A stretch of 64,000 nt of DNA from Prosopocoilus inquinatus (GCA_036172665.1 CM069870.1:43730001-43794000); one strand, 5' to 3'. Shown: positions 26,130 to 40,365, counted from the first letter of the stretch. The notes: generated by a model from the letters alone, not told the origin. A program made the numbers and translations.

Positions 26130-27600
26130 CAGAAGCTGGAAATAGTTTTAAACGAAACAACACGCATTAGCGTTGTTCCTGTGATGTATCTAATCGATCC
26201 TTTCTGATCTATCATGTTATTTGACGTTTGGATGGACTCCAGTAACCCTGACGTGAGATACGAAGTTCTCGGACGCAGCAGAAGCTGGAAATAGTTTTAA
26301 ACGAAACAACACGTATTAGCGTTGTTCCTGTGATGTATCTAATCGATCCTTACTCATCTATCATGTTATTTGACGTTTGGATGGACTCCAGTAACTCTGA
26401 TGTGAGATAAAAGTTTTTGGACGCAGCAGAAGCTGGAAATAGTTTTGAACGAAACAGCACGTATTAGCGTTGTTCCTGTGATGTATCTAATCGATCCTTC
26501 CTTAGCTACTATGTTATTTGACGTTTCGATGGACTCCAGTAACTCTAATGTGAGATACGAAATTTTCGGACGCAGCAGAAGCTGGAAATAGTTTTAAACG
26601 AAACAACACGCATTAGCGTTGTTCCTGTGATGTATCTAATCGATCCTTACTCATCTATCATGTTATTTGGCGTTTCGATGGACTCCAGTAACCCTGACGT
26701 GAGATACGAAGTTCTCGGACGCAGCAGAAGCTGGAAATAGTTTTAAACGAAACAACACGCATTAGCGTTGTTCCTGTGATGTATCTAATCGATCCTTACT
26801 GATCTATCATGTTATTTGACGTTTGGATGGACTCCAGTAACCCTGACGTGAGATACGAAGTTCTCGGACGCAGCAGAAGCTGGAAATAGTTTTAAACGAA
26901 ACAACACGTATTAGCGTTGTTCCTGTGATGTATCTAATCGATCCTTACTCATCTATCATGTTATTTGACGTTTGGATGGACTCCAGTAACTCTGATGTGA
27001 GATAAAAGTTTTTGGACGCAGCAGAAGCTGGAAATAGTTTTGAACGAAACAGCACGTATTAGCGTTGTTCCTGTGATGTATCTAATCGATCCTTCCTTAG
27101 CTACTATGTTATTTGACGTTTCGATGGACTCCAGTAACTCTAATGTGAGATACGAAATTTTCGGACGCAGCAGAAGCTGGAAATAGTTTTAAACGAAACA
27201 ACACGCATTAGCGTTGTTCCTGTGATGTATCTAATCGATCCTTACTCATCTATCATGTTATTTGGCGTTTCGATGGACTCCAGTAACCCTGACGTGAGAT
27301 ACGAAGTTCTCGGACGCAGCAGAAGCTGGAAATAGTTTTAAACGAAACAACACGCATTAGCGTTGTTCCTGTGATGTATCTAATCGATCCTTACTGATCT
27401 ATCATGTTATTTGACGTTTGGATGGACTCCAGTAACCCTGACGTGAGATACGAAGTTCTCGGACGCAGCAGAAGCTGGAAATAGTTTTAAACGAAACAAC
27501 ACGTATTAGCGTTGTTCCTGTGATGTATCTAATCGATCCTTACTCATCTATCATGTTATTTGACGTTTGGATGGACTCCAGTAACTCTGATGTGAGATAA
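26130..27600 (+). repeat. 4-monomer HOR, period 595 bp, about 2.5 copies
   Basis: CTGATCTATCATG occurs at 26204, 26799 and 27394, exactly 595 bp apart. This is 4 x 149 minus 1, because GATAAAAG in the class Q unit lacks one A (at 26406 and 27001). The deletion itself is part of the amplified unit. The third copy is truncated and has GATAAAAAG instead. Each copy holds class P with CTGATC, a Q derivative, R, and P with GGCGTTTCG. Confidence 0.88.
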
Positions 27601-29440
27601 AAAGTTTTTGGACGCAGCAGGAGCTGGAAATAGTTTTAAATGAAACAACACGTATTAGCGTTGTTCCTGTGCTGTATCTAATCGATCCTTACTCATATAT
27701 CATGTTATTTGGCGTTTCGATGGACTCCAGTAGCTCTAATGTGAGATACGAAATTTTCGGACGCAGGGGAAGCTGGAAATAGTTTTAAACGAAACAACAC
27801 GCATTAGCGTTGTTCCTGTGATGTATCTAATCGATCCTTACTCATCTATCATGTTAATTGACGTTTCGATGGACTCCAGTAACTCTAATGTGAGAAACGA
27901 AATTTTCGGGCGCAGCAGAAGCTGGAAATAGTTTTAAACGAAACAACACGCATTAGCGTTGTTCCTGTGATGTATCTAATCGATCCTTACTTATCTATCA
28001 TGTTATTTGACGTTTGGATGGACTCCAGTAACCCTGACGTGAGATACGAAGTTCTCGGACGCAGCAGAACCTGGAAATAGTTTTAAACGAAACAACACGC
28101 ATTAGCGTTGTTCCTGTGATGTATCTAATCGATCCTTACTCATCTATCATGTTATTTGGCGTTTCGATGGACTCCAGTAACTTTGATGGGAGATACGAAG
28201 TTCTCGGACGCAGCTGAAGCTGGAAATAGTTTTAAATGAAACAACACGTATTAGCGTTGTTCCTGTGATGTATCTAAACGATCCTTACTTATCTAACATG
28301 TTATTTGACGTTTGGATGGACTCCAGTAACCCTGACGTGAGATACGAAGTTCTCGGACGCAGCAGAAGCTGGAAATAGTTTTAAACGAAACAACACGTAT
28401 TAGCGTTGTGCCTGTGATGTATCTAATCGATGCTTACTCATATATCATGTTATTTGGCGTTTCGATGGACTCCAGTAGCTCTAATGTGAGATACGAAATT
28501 TTCGGACGCAGGGGAAGCTGGAAATAGTTTTAAACGAAACAACACGCATTAGCGTTGTTCTTGTGATGTATCTAGTCGATCCTTACTGATCTATCATGTT
28601 ATTTGACGTTTGGATGGACTCCAGTAACCCTGACGTGAGATACGAAGTTCTCGGACGCAGCAGAAGCTGGAAATAGTTTTAAACGAAACAACACGTATTA
28701 GCGTTGTTCCTGTGATGTATCTAATCGATCCTTACTGATCTATCATGTTATTTGACGTTTGGATGGACTCCAGTAACCCTGACGTGAGATACGAAGTTCT
28801 CGGACGCAGCAGAAGCTGGAAATAGTTTTAAACGAAACAACACGCATTAGCGTTGTTCCTGTGATGTATCTAATCGATCCTTACTGATCTATCATGTTAT
28901 TTGACGTTTGGATGGACTCCAGTAACCCTGACGTGAGATACGAAGTTCTCGGACGCAGCAGAAGCTGGAAATAGTTTTAAACGAAACAACACGTATTAGC
29001 GTTGTTCCTGTGATGTATCTAATCGATCCTTACTCATCTATCATGTTATTTGACGTTTGGATGGACTCCAGTAACTCTGATGTGAGATAAAAAGTTTTTG
29101 GACGCAGCAGGAGCTGGAAATAGTTTTAAATGAAACAACACGTATTAGCGTTGTTCCTGTGCTGTATCTAATCGATCCTTACTCATATATCATGTTATTT
29201 GGCGTTTCGATGGACTCCAGTAGCTCTAATGTGAGATACGAAATTTTCGGACGCAGGGGAAGCTGGAAATAGTTTTAAACGAAACAACACGCATTAGCGT
29301 TGTTCCTGTGATGTATCTAATCGATCCTTACTCATCTATCATGTTATTTGACGTTTCGATGGACTCCAGTAACTCTAATGTGAGAAACGAAATTTTCGGA
29401 CGCAGCAGAAGCTGGAAATAGTTTTAAACGAAACAACACG
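27330..29440 (+). repeat. 10-monomer HOR, period 1490 bp, about 1.4 copies
   Basis: GATAAAAAG followed by CAGGAGCTGG occurs at 27596 and 29086, 1490 bp (10 x 149) apart. CTGATC occurs at 27394 and 28884 with the same offset. Shared markers include GTGCTGTATC, CTCATATATCATG and CGCAGGGGAAGC. The copies diverge near 29439, where GTTGTGCCTG appears. A relative of the same string begins near 22230. Confidence 0.83.
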
Positions 29441-30259
29441 TATTAGCGTTGTGCCTGTGATGTATCTAATCGATCCTTACTCATCTATCATGTTATTTGA
29501 CGTTTGGATGGACTCCAGTAACTCTGATATGAGATAAAAAGTTTTTGGACGCAGCAGAAGCTGGAAATAGTTTTGAACGAAACAGCACGTATTAGCGTTG
29601 TTCCTGTGATGTATCTAATCGATCCTTCCTTAGCTACTATGTTATTTGACGTTTCGATGGACTCCAGTAACTCTGATGTGAGATACGAAATTTTCGGACG
29701 CAGCAGGAGCTGGAAATAGTTTTAAATGAAACAACACGTATTAGCGTTGTTCCTGTGATGTATCTAATCGATCCTTACTCATCTATCATGTTATTTGGCG
29801 TTTCGATGGACTCCAGTAGCTCTGATGTGAGATACGACGTTTTCTGATTCAGCAGAAGCTGGAAATAGATTTAAACGAAACAACACGCATTAGCGTTCTT
29901 CCTGTGATGTATCTAATCGATTCTTACTCATCTATCATGTTATTTGGCGTTTCGATGGACTCCAGTAACTTAGATGTGAGATACGATGTTCTCGGACGCA
30001 GCTGAAGCTGGAAATAGTTCTAAATGAAACAACTCGTATTAGCGTTGTTCCTGTGATGTATCTAAACGATCCTTACTTATCTAGCATGTTATTTGACGTT
30101 TGGATGGACTCCAGTAAGTCTGATGTGAGATACAAAGTTTTTGGACGCAGCAGGAGCTGGAGATAGTTTTAAACGAAACAACACGTATTATCGTTGTTCC
30201 TGTGCTGTATCTAATCGATCCTTACTGATATATCATGTTATTTGGCGTTTCGATGGACT

Positions 30260-31470
30260 CCAGTAGCTCTGATGTGAGATACGACGTTTTCGGACGCAGC
30301 AGAAGCTGGAAATAGTTTTAAACGAAACAACACGCATTAGCGTTGTTCCTGTGATGTATCTAATCGATCCTTACTCATCTATCATGTTATTTGGCGTTTC
30401 GATGGACTCCAGTAACATTGATGTGAGATACGAAGTTCTCGGACGCAGCTGAAGCTGGAAATAGTTTTAAACGAAACAACACGCATTAGCGTTGTTCCTG
30501 TGAAGTATCTAATCGATCCTTACTTATCTATCATGTTATTTGACGTTTGGATGGACTCCAGTAACCCTGACGTGAGATACGAAGTTCTCGGACGCAGCAG
30601 AACCTGGAAATAGTTTTAAACGAAACAACACGCTTTAGCGTTGTTCCTGTGATGTATCTAATCGATCCTTACTCATCTATCATGTTATTTGGCGTTTCGA
30701 TGGACTCCAGTAACTTTGATGTGAGATACGAAGTTCTCGGACGCAGCTGAAGCTGGAAATAGTTTTAAATGAAACAACACGTATTAGCGTTGTTCCTGTG
30801 ATGTATCTAATCGATCCTTACTCATCTATCATGTTATTTGACCTTTGGATGGACTCCAGTAACTCTGATGTGAGATACGACGTTTTCGGACGCAGCAGAA
30901 GCTGGAAATAGTTTTAAACGAAACAACACGCATTAGCGTTGTTCCTGTGATGTATCTAATCGATCCTTACTCATCTATCATGTTATTTGGCGTTTCGATG
31001 GACTCCAGAAACTTTGATGTGAGATACGAAGTTCTCGGACGCAGCTGAAGCTGGAAATAGTTTTAAACGAAACAACACGCATTAGCGTTGTTCCTGTGAT
31101 GTATCTAATCGATCCTTACTTATCTATCATGTTATTTGACGTTTGGATGGACTCCAGTAACCCTGACGTGAGATACGAAGTTCTCGGACGCAGCAGAACC
31201 TGGAAATAGTTTTAAACGAAACAACACGCTTTAGCGTTGTTCCTGTGATGTATCTAATAGATCCTTACTCATCTATCATGTTATTTGGCGTTTCGATGGA
31301 CTCCAGTAACTTTGATGTGAGATACGAAGTTCTCGGACGCAGCTGAAGCTGGAAATAGTTTTAAATGAAACAACACGTATTAGCGTTGTTCCTGTGATGT
31401 ATCTAATCGATCCTTACTCATCTATCATGTTATTTGACGTTTGGATGGACTCCAGTAACTCTGATGTGAG
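30260..31470 (+). repeat. 4-monomer HOR, period 596 bp, two copies
   Basis: GCTTTAGCG, after CAGCAGAACCTGG, occurs at 30632 and 31228, 596 bp apart. Adjoining S and P units repeat in the same order. Private differences include AACATTG at about 30415 against CCAGAAACTTTG at about 31006. The copies part near 31472, at GAGACCCGAAAT. Confidence 0.83.
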
Positions 31471-31724
31471 ACCCGAAATTTTCGGACGCAGCAGAAGCTG
31501 GAAATAGTTTTAAACGAAACAACACGCATTAGCGTTGTTCCTGTGATGTATCTAATCGATCCTCAATTATCTATCATGTTATTTGACGTTTGGATGGACT
31601 CCAGTAACCCTGACGTGAGATACGAAGTTCTCGGACGCAGCAGAAGCTGGAAATAGTTTTAAACGAAACAACACGCATTAGCGTTGTTCCTGTGATGTAT
31701 CTAATCGATCCTTACTGATCTATC

Positions 31725-33350
31725 ATGTTATTTGACGTTTGGATGGACTCCAGTAACCCTGACGTGAGATACGAAGTTCTCGGACGCAGCAGAAGCTGGA
31801 AATAGTTTTAAACGAAACAACACGTATTAGCGTTGTGCCTGTGATGTATCTAATCGATCCTTACTCATCCATCATGTTATTTGACGTTTGGATGGACTCC
31901 AGTAACTCTGATGTGAGATAGAAAGTTTTTGGACGCAGCAGAAGCTGGAAATAGTTTTGAACGAAACAGCACGTATTAGCGTTGTTCCTGTGATGTATCT
32001 AATCGATCCTTCCTTAGCTACTATGTTATTTGACGTTTCGATGGACTCCAGTAACTCTAATGTGAGATACGAAATTTTCGGACGCAGCAGAAGCTGGAAA
32101 TAGTTTTAAACGAAACAACACGCATTAGCGTTGTTCCTGTGATGTATCTAATCGATCCTTACTCATCTATCATGTTATTTGGCGTTTCGATGGACTCCAG
32201 TAACTTTGATGTGAGATACGAAGTTCTCGGACGCAGCTGAAGCTGGAAATAGTTTTAAGTGAAACAACACGCATTAGCGTTGTTCCTGTGATGTATCTAA
32301 ACGATCCTTACTTATCTAACATGTTATTTGACGTTTGGATGGACTCCAGTAACTCTAATGTGAGATACGAAATTTTCTGACACAGCAGAAGCTGGAAATA
32401 GTTTTAAACGAAACAACACGCATTAGCGTTGTTCCTGTGATGTATCTAATCGATCCTTACTTATCTATCATGTTATTTGACGTTTGGATGGACTCCAGTA
32501 ACCCTGACGTGAGATACGAAGTTCTCGGACGCAGCAGAAGCTGGAAATAGTTTTAAACGAAACAACACGCATTAGCGTTGTTCCTGTGATGTATCTAATC
32601 GATCCTTACTTATCTATCATGTTATTTGACGTTTGGATGTACTCCAGTAACCCTGACGTGAGATACGAAGTTTTCGGACGCAGCAGAACCTGGAAATAGT
32701 TTTAAACGAAACAACACGCATTAGCGTTGTTCCTGTGATGTATCTAATCGATCCTTACTCATCTATCATGTTATTTGGCGTTTCGATGGACTCCAGTAAC
32801 TTTGATGTTAGATACGAAGTTCTCGGACGCAGCTGAAGCTGGAAATAGTTTTAAATGAAACAACACGTATTAGCGTTGTTCCTGTGATGTATCTAAACGA
32901 TCCTTACTTATCTAACATGTTATTTGACGTTTGGATGGACTCCAGTAACCCTGACGTGATATACGATGTTCTCGGACTCAGCAGAAGCTGGAAATAGTTT
33001 TAAACGAAACAACACGTATTAGCGTTGTGCCTGTGATGTATCTAATCGATCCTTACTCATCTATCATGTTATTTGACGTTTGGATGGACTCCAGTAACTC
33101 TGATGTGAGATAGAAAGTTTTTGGACGCAGCAGAAGCTGGAAATAGTTTTGAACGAAACAGCACGTATTAGCGTTGTTCCTGTGATGTATCTAATCGATC
33201 CTTCCTTAGCTACTATGTTATTTGACGTTTCGATGGACTCCAGTAACTCTAATGTGAGATACGAAATTTTCGGACGCAGCAGAAGCTGGAAATAGTTTTA
33301 AACGAAACAACACGCATTAGCGTTGTTCCTGTGATGTATCTAATCGATCC
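31725..33350 (+). repeat. 8-monomer HOR, period 1192 bp, about 1.4 copies
   Basis: GATAGAAAG, a variant of GATACAAAG, occurs at 31917 and 33109, 1192 bp (8 x 149) apart. Each is preceded by GTTGTGCCTG and followed by the GAACGAAACAGCACG and CCTTCCTTAGC variants. The match ends near 33350, where CTTATCTAACATG replaces CTCATCTATCATG. Confidence 0.83.
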
Positions 33351-33723
33351 TTACTTATCTAACATGTTATTTGACGTTTGGATGTACTCCAGTAACTCTA
33401 ATGTGAGATACGAAATTTTCTGACACAGCAGAAGCTGGAAATAGTTTTAAACGAAACAACACGCATTAGCGTTGTTCCTGTGATGTATCTAATCGATCCT
33501 TACTTATCTATCATGTTATTTGACTTTTGGATGGACTCCAGTAACCCTGACGTGAGATACGAAGTTCTCGGACGCAGCAGAAGCTGGAAATAGTTTTAAA
33601 CGAAACAACACGCATTAGCGTTGTTCCTGTGATGTATCTAATCGATCCTTACTGATCTATCATGTTATTTGACGTTTGGATGGACTCCAGTAACCCTGAC
33701 GTGAGATACGAAGTTCTCGGACG

Positions 33724-35454
33724 CAGCAGAAGCTGGAAATAGTTTTAAACGAAACAACACGTATTAGCGTTGTTCCTGTGATGTATCTAATCGATCCTTA
33801 CTCATCTATCATGTTATTTGACGTTTGGATGGACTCCAGTAACTCTGATGTGAGATACAAAGTTTTTGGACGCAGCAGAAGCTGGAAATAGTTTTGAACG
33901 AAACAACACGTATTAGCGTTGTTCCTGTGATGTATCTAATCGATCCTTACTCATCTATCATGTTATTTGACGTTTGGATGGACTCCAGTAACTCTGATGT
34001 GAGATAAAAAGTTTTTGGACGCAGCAGGAGCTGGAAATAGTTTTAAATGAAACAACACGTATTAGCGTTGTTCCTGTGATGTATCTAATCGATCCTTACT
34101 CATCTATCATGTTATTTGGCGTTTCGATGGACTCCAGTAGCTCTGATGTGAGATACGACGTTTTCTGATTCAGCAGAAGCTGGAAATAGATTTAAACGAA
34201 ACAACACGCATTAGCGTTCTTCCTGTGATGTATCTAATCGATCCTTACTCATCTATCATGTTATTTGGCGTTTCGATGGACTCCAGTAACTTTGATGGGA
34301 GATACGAAGTTCTCGGACGCAGCTGAAGCTGGAAATAGTTTTAAATGAAACAACACATATTAGCGTTGTTCCTGTGATGTATCTAAACGATCCTTACTTA
34401 TCTAACACGTTATTTGACGTTTGGATGGACTCCAGTAACCCTGACGTGAGATACGAAGTTCTCGGACGCAGCAGAAGCTGGAAATAGTTTTAAACGAAAC
34501 AACACGTATTAGAGTTGTGCCTGTGATGTATCTAATCGATCCTTACTCATCTATCATGTTATTTGACGTTTGGATGGACTCCAGTAACTCTGATGTGAGA
34601 TAAAAAGTTTTTGGACGCAGCAGAAGCTGGAAATAGTTTTGAACGAAACAGCACGTATTAGCGTTGTTCCTGTGATGTATCTAATCGATCCTTCCTTAGC
34701 TACTATGTTATTTGACGTTTCGATGGACTCCAGTAACTCTAATGTGAGATACGAAATTTTCGGACGCAGCAGAAGCTGGAAATAGTTTTAAACGAAACAA
34801 CACGCATTAGCGTTGTTCCTGTGATGTATCTAATCGATCCTTACTCATCTATCATGTTATTTGGCGTTTCGATGGACTCCAGTAACTTTGATGTGAGATA
34901 CGAAGTTCTCGGACGCAGCTGAAGCTGGAAATAGTTTTAAGTGAAACAACACGCATTAGCGTTGTTCCTGTGATGTATCTAAACGATCCTTACTTATCTA
35001 ACATGTTATTTGACGTTTGGATGGACTCCAGTAACTCTAATGTGAGATACGAAATTTTCTGACACAGCAGAAGCTGGAAATAGTTTTAAACGAAACAACA
35101 CGCATTAGCGTTGTTCCTGTGATGTATCTAATCGATCCTTACTTATCTACCATGTTATTTGACGTTTGGATGGGCTCCAGTAACCCTGACGTGAGATACG
35201 AAGTTCTCGGACGCAGCAGAAGCTGGAAATAGTTTTAAACGAAACAACACGCATTAGCGTTGTTCCTGTGATGTATCTAATCGATCCTTACTTATCTATC
35301 ATGTTATTTGACGTTTGGATGGACTCCAGTAACCCTGACGTGAGATACGAAGTTCTCGGACGCAGCAGAAGCTGGAAATAGTTTTAAACGAAACAACACG
35401 TATTAGCGTTGTTCCTGTGATGTATCTAATCGATCCTTACTCATCTATCATGTT
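33724..35454 (+). repeat. Source-like block copied to 58.72-60.45 kb
   Basis: Rare markers here recur exactly 24,996 bp downstream. CTGATT of TTTTCTGATTCAGC is at 34165 and 59161; ACATAT is at 34355 and 59351. GATTTAAACG, GCGTTCTTCCTG, TTAGAGTTGTGCC, CTAACACG and CTTATCTACCATG with GGATGGGCTCC follow in the same order. The offset is 167 x 149 plus 113, which fits the indels between them, including four 27-bp fold-back insertions. Only scattered differences were noticed, such as TTAAATGAAAC against TTAAACGAAAC near 34340. Confidence 0.85.
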
Positions 35455-36599
35455 ATTTGACGTATCGATGGACTCCAGTAACTCTAATGTGAGATACGAA
35501 ATTTTCGGACGCAGCAGAAGCTGGAAATAGTTTTAAACGAAACAACACGCATTAGCGTTGTTCCTGTGATGTATCTAATCGATCCTTACTCATCTATCAT
35601 GTTATTTGGCGTATCGATGAACTCCAGTAACTTTGATGTGAAATACGAAGTTCTCGGACGCAGCTGAAGCTGGAAATAGTTTTAAATGAAACAACACGTA
35701 TTAGCGTTGTTCCTGTGATGTATCTAAACGATCCTTACTTATCTAACATGTTATTTGACGTTTGGATGGACTCCAGTAACTCTGATGTGAGATACAAAGT
35801 TTTTGGACGCAGCAGAAGCTGGAAATAGTTTTGAACGAAACAACAGGTATTAGCGATGTTCCTGTGATGTATCTAATCGATCCTTACTTATCTATCATGT
35901 TATTTGACGTTTGGATGGACTCCAGTAACCCTGACGTGAGATACAAAGTTCTCGGACGCAGCAGAAGCTGGAAATAGTTTTAAACGAAACAACACGCATT
36001 AGCGTTGTTCCTGTGATGTATCTAATCGATCCTTACTCATCTATCATGTTATTTGGCGTTTCGATGGACTCCAGTAACTTTGATGGGAGATACGAAGTTC
36101 TCGGACGCAGCTGAAGCTGGAAATAGTTTTAAGTGAAACAACACGTATTAGCGTTGTTCCTGTGATGTATCTAAACGATCCTTACTTATCTAACATGTTA
36201 TTTGACGTTTGGATGGACTCCAGTAACTCTAATGTGAGATACGAAATTTTCTGACACAGCAGAAGCTGGAAATAGTTTTAAACGAAACAACACGCATTAG
36301 CGTTGTTCCTGTGATGTATCTAATCGATCCTTACTTATCTATCATGTTATTTGACGTTTGGATGGGCTCCAGTAACCCTGACTTGAGATACGAAGTTCTC
36401 GGACGCAGCAGAAGCTGGAAATAGTTTTAAACGAAACAACACGCATTAGCGTTGTTCCTGTGATGTATCTAATCGATCCTTACTTATCTATCATGTTATT
36501 TGACGTTTGGATGGACTCCAGTAACCCTGACGTGAGATACGAAGTTCTCGGACGCAGCAGAAGCTGGAAATAGTTTTAAACGAAACAACACGTATTAGC

Positions 36600-37980
36600 G
36601 TTGTTCCTGTGATGTACCTAATCGATCCTTACTCATCTATCATGTTATTTGACGTTTCGATGGACTCCAGTAACTCTAATGTGAGATACGAAATTTTCGG
36701 ACGCAGCGGAAGCTGGAAATAGTTTTAAACGAAACAACACGCATTAGCGTTGTTCCTGTGATGTATCTAATCGATCCTTACTCATCTATCATGTTATTTG
36801 ACGTTTCGATGTACTCCAGTAACTGTAATGTGAGAAACGAAATTTTCGGACGCAGCAGAAGCTGGAAATAGTTTTAAAAGAAACAACACGCATTAGCGTT
36901 GTTCCTGTGATGTATCTAATCGACCCTTACTTATCTATCATGTTATTTGACGTTTGGATGGACTCCAGTAAACCTGACGTGAGATACGAAGTTCTCGGAC
37001 GCAGCAGAAACTGGAAATAGTTTTAAACGAAACAACACGTATTAGCGTTGTTCCTGTGATGTATCTAATCGATCCTTACTCATCTATCATGTTATTTGAC
37101 GTTTGGATGGACTCCAGTAACTCTGATGTGAGATATAAAGTTTTTGGACGCAGCAGAAGCTGGAAATAGTTTTAAACGAAACAACACGTATTAGCGTTGT
37201 TGCTGTGATGTATCTAATCGATCCTTACTCATCTATCATGTTATTTGACGTTTGGATGGACTCCAGTAACTCTGATGTGAGATACAAAGTTTTTGGACGC
37301 AGCAGAAACTGGAAATAGTTTTGAACGAAACAACACGTATTAGCGTTGTTCCTGTGATGTATCTAATCGATCCTTACTCATCTATCATGTTATTTGACGT
37401 TTGGATGGACTCCAGTAACTCTGATGTGAGATACGAAATTTTCGGACGCAGCAGAAGCTGGAAATAGTTTTAAACGAAACAGCACGCATTAGTGTTGTTC
37501 CTGTGATGTATCTAATCGATCCTTACTTATCTATCATGTTATTTGATGTTTGGATGGACTCCAGTAAGTCTGATGTGAGATACAAAGTTTTTGGACGCAG
37601 CAGAAGCTGGAAATAGTTTTAAACGAAACAACACGTGTTAGCGTTGTTCCTGTGATGTATCTAATCGATCCTTACTCATCTATCATGTTATTTGACGTTT
37701 GGATGGACTCCAGTAACCCTGACGTGATATACGAAGTTCTCGGACGCAGCAGAAGCTGGAAATAATTTTAAACGAAACAACACCTATTAGCGTTGTTCCT
37801 GTGATGTATCTAATCGATCCTTACTCATCTATGATGTTATTTGACGTTTAGATGGACTCCAGTAACTCTGATGTGAGATACAAAGTTTTTGGACGCAGCA
37901 GAAGCTGGAAATAGTTTTGAACGAAACAACACGTATTAGCGTTGTTCCTGTGATGTATCTAATCGATCCTTACTCATCTA
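36600..37980 (+). repeat. 16-monomer HOR, copy 1 (period 2385 bp)
   Basis: GTACCT occurs at 36614 and 38999, GTACTCC at 36811 and 39196, and CTATGATG-type ATGATG at 37831 and 40216. All are 2385 bp apart: 16 x 149 plus one base, from an extra base in TTTGACAGTTTCG near 38291. The unit includes AACTGTAATGTGAGAAACG, AAACCTGACG, GTTGTTGCTG, ACGTGTTAGCG, ACACCTATTAG and TTTAGATGG markers. Confidence 0.86.
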
Positions 37981-38984
37981 TCATGTTATTTGGCGTATCG
38001 ATGAACTCCAGTAACTTTGATGTGAAATACGAAGTTCTCGGACGCAGCTGAAGCTGGAAATAGTTTTAAATGAAACAACACGTATTAGCGTTGTTCCTGT
38101 GATGTATCTAAACGATCCTTACTTATCTAACATGTTATTTGACGTTTGGATGGACTCCAGTAACTCTGATGTGAGATACAAAGTTTTTGGACGCAGCAGA
38201 AGCTGGAAATAGTTTTGAACGAAACAACACGTATTAGCGATGTTCCTGTGATGTATCTAATCGATCCTTACTTAGCTACTATGTTATTTGACAGTTTCGA
38301 TGGACTCCAGTAACTCTAATGTTAGATACGAAATTTTCGGACGCAGCAGAAGCTGGAAATAGTTTTAAACGAAACAACACGCATTAGCGTTGTTCCTGTG
38401 ATGTATCTAATCGATCCTTACTTATCTATCATGTTATTTGACGTTTGGATGGACTCCAGTAACCCTGACGTGAGATACAAAGTTCTCGGACGCAGCAGAA
38501 GCTGGAAATAGTTTTAAACGAAACAACACGCATTAGCGTTGTTCCTGTGATGTATCTAATCGATCCTTACTCATCTATCATGTTATTTGGCGTTTCGATG
38601 GACTCCAGTAACTTTGATGGGAGATACGAAGTTCTCGGACGCAGCTGAAGCTGGAAATAGTTTTAAGTGAAACAACACGTATTAGCGTTGTTCCTGTGAT
38701 GTATCTAAACGATCCTTACTTATCTAACATGTTATTTGACGTTTGGATGGACTCCAGTAACTCTAATGTGAGATACGAAATTTTCTGACACAGCAGAAGC
38801 TGGAAATAGTTTTAAACGAAACAACACGCATTAGCGTTGTTCCTGTGATGTATCTAATCGATCCTTACTTATCTATCATGTTATTTGACGTTTGGATGGG
38901 CTCCAGTAACCCTGACTTGAGATACGAAGTTCTCGGACGCAGCAGAAGCTGGAAATAGTTTTAAACGAAACAACACGTATTAGC

Positions 38985-40365
38985 GTTGTTCCTGTGATGT
39001 ACCTAATCGATCCTTACTCATCTATCATGTTATTTGACGTTTCGATGGACTCCAGTAACTCTAATGTGAGATACGAAATTTTCGGACGCAGCGGAAGCTG
39101 GAAATAGTTTTAAACGAAACAACACGCATTAGCGTTGTTCCTGTGATGTATCTAATCGATCCTTACTCATCTATCATGTTATTTGACGTTTCGATGTACT
39201 CCAGTAACTGTAATGTGAGAAACGAAATTTTCGGACGCAGCAGAAGCTGGAAATAGTTTTAAACGAAACAACACGCATTAGCGTTGTTCCTGTGATGTAT
39301 CTAATCGACCCTTACTTATCTATCATGTTATTTGACGTTTGGATGGACTCCAGTAAACCTGACGTGAGATACGAAGTTCTCGGACGCAGCAGAAACTGGA
39401 AATAGTTTTAAACGAAACAACACGTATTAGCGTTGTTCCTGTGATGTATCTAATCGATCCTTACTCATCTATCATGTTATTTGACGTTTGGATGGACTCC
39501 AGTAACTCTGATGTGAGATATAAAGTTTTTGGACGCAGCAGAAGCTGGAAATAGTTTTAAACGAAACAACACGTATTAGCGTTGTTGCTGTGATGTATCT
39601 AATCGATCCTTACTCATCTATCATGTTATTTGACGTTTGGATGGACTCCAGTAACTCTGATGTGAGATACAAAGTTTTTGGACGCAGCAGAAACTGGAAA
39701 TAGTTTTGAACGAAACAACACGTATTAGCGTTGTTCCTGTGATGTATCTAATCGATCCTTACTCATCTATCATGTTATTTGACGTTTGGATGGACTCCAG
39801 TAACTCTGATGTGAGATACGAAATTTTCGGACGCAGCAGAAGCTGGAAATAGTTTTAAACGAAACAGCACGCATTAGTGTTGTTCCTGTGATGTATCTAA
39901 TCGATCCTTACTTATCTATCATGTTATTTGATGTTTGGATGGACTCCAGTAAGTCTGATGTGAGATACAAAGTTTTTGGACGCAGCAGAAGCTGGAAATA
40001 GTTTTAAACGAAACAACACGTGTTAGCGTTGTTCCTGTGATGTATCTAATCGATCCTTACTCATCTATCATGTTATTTGACGTTTGGATGGACTCCAGTA
40101 ACCCTGACGTGATATACGAAGTTCTCGGACGCAGCAGAAGCTGGAAATAATTTTAAACGAAACAACACCTATTAGCGTTGTTCCTGTGATGTATCTAATC
40201 GATCCTTACTCATCTATGATGTTATTTGACGTTTAGATGGACTCCAGTAACTCTGATGTGAGATACAAAGTTTTTGGACGCAGCAGAAGCTGGAAATAGT
40301 TTTGAACGAAACAACACGTATTAGCGTTGTTCCTGTGATGTATCTAATCGATCCTTACTCATCTA
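38985..40365 (+). repeat. 16-monomer HOR, copy 2
   Basis: This is the second copy of about 36600-37980 at +2385 bp, with the same marker order. Between them, about 37980-38960, lies a copy of the 23.8-24.8 kb block. The larger tandem unit therefore joins two strings of different origin. The copies diverge near 40365, where a class R-like hybrid (TTTGACGTTTGG with GAAATTTTCGG) takes over from the GGCGTATCG unit. Confidence 0.84.

Noticed and set aside
37411..37445. Hammerhead-ribozyme-like string CTGATGTGAGATACGAAAT in Q/R hybrid monomers (satellite DNAs of some animals encode hammerheads)
   Set aside because: It resembles the CUGAUGA...GAAA core, but the conserved A after CUGAUG is U and helix II would be a single G-C pair. 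No matching strands for helices I and III with a cleavage triplet were found. Class U units restore GATGAG but lose the GAAA. A covariance-model search for hammerhead families would settle it; a significant hit would reverse this.
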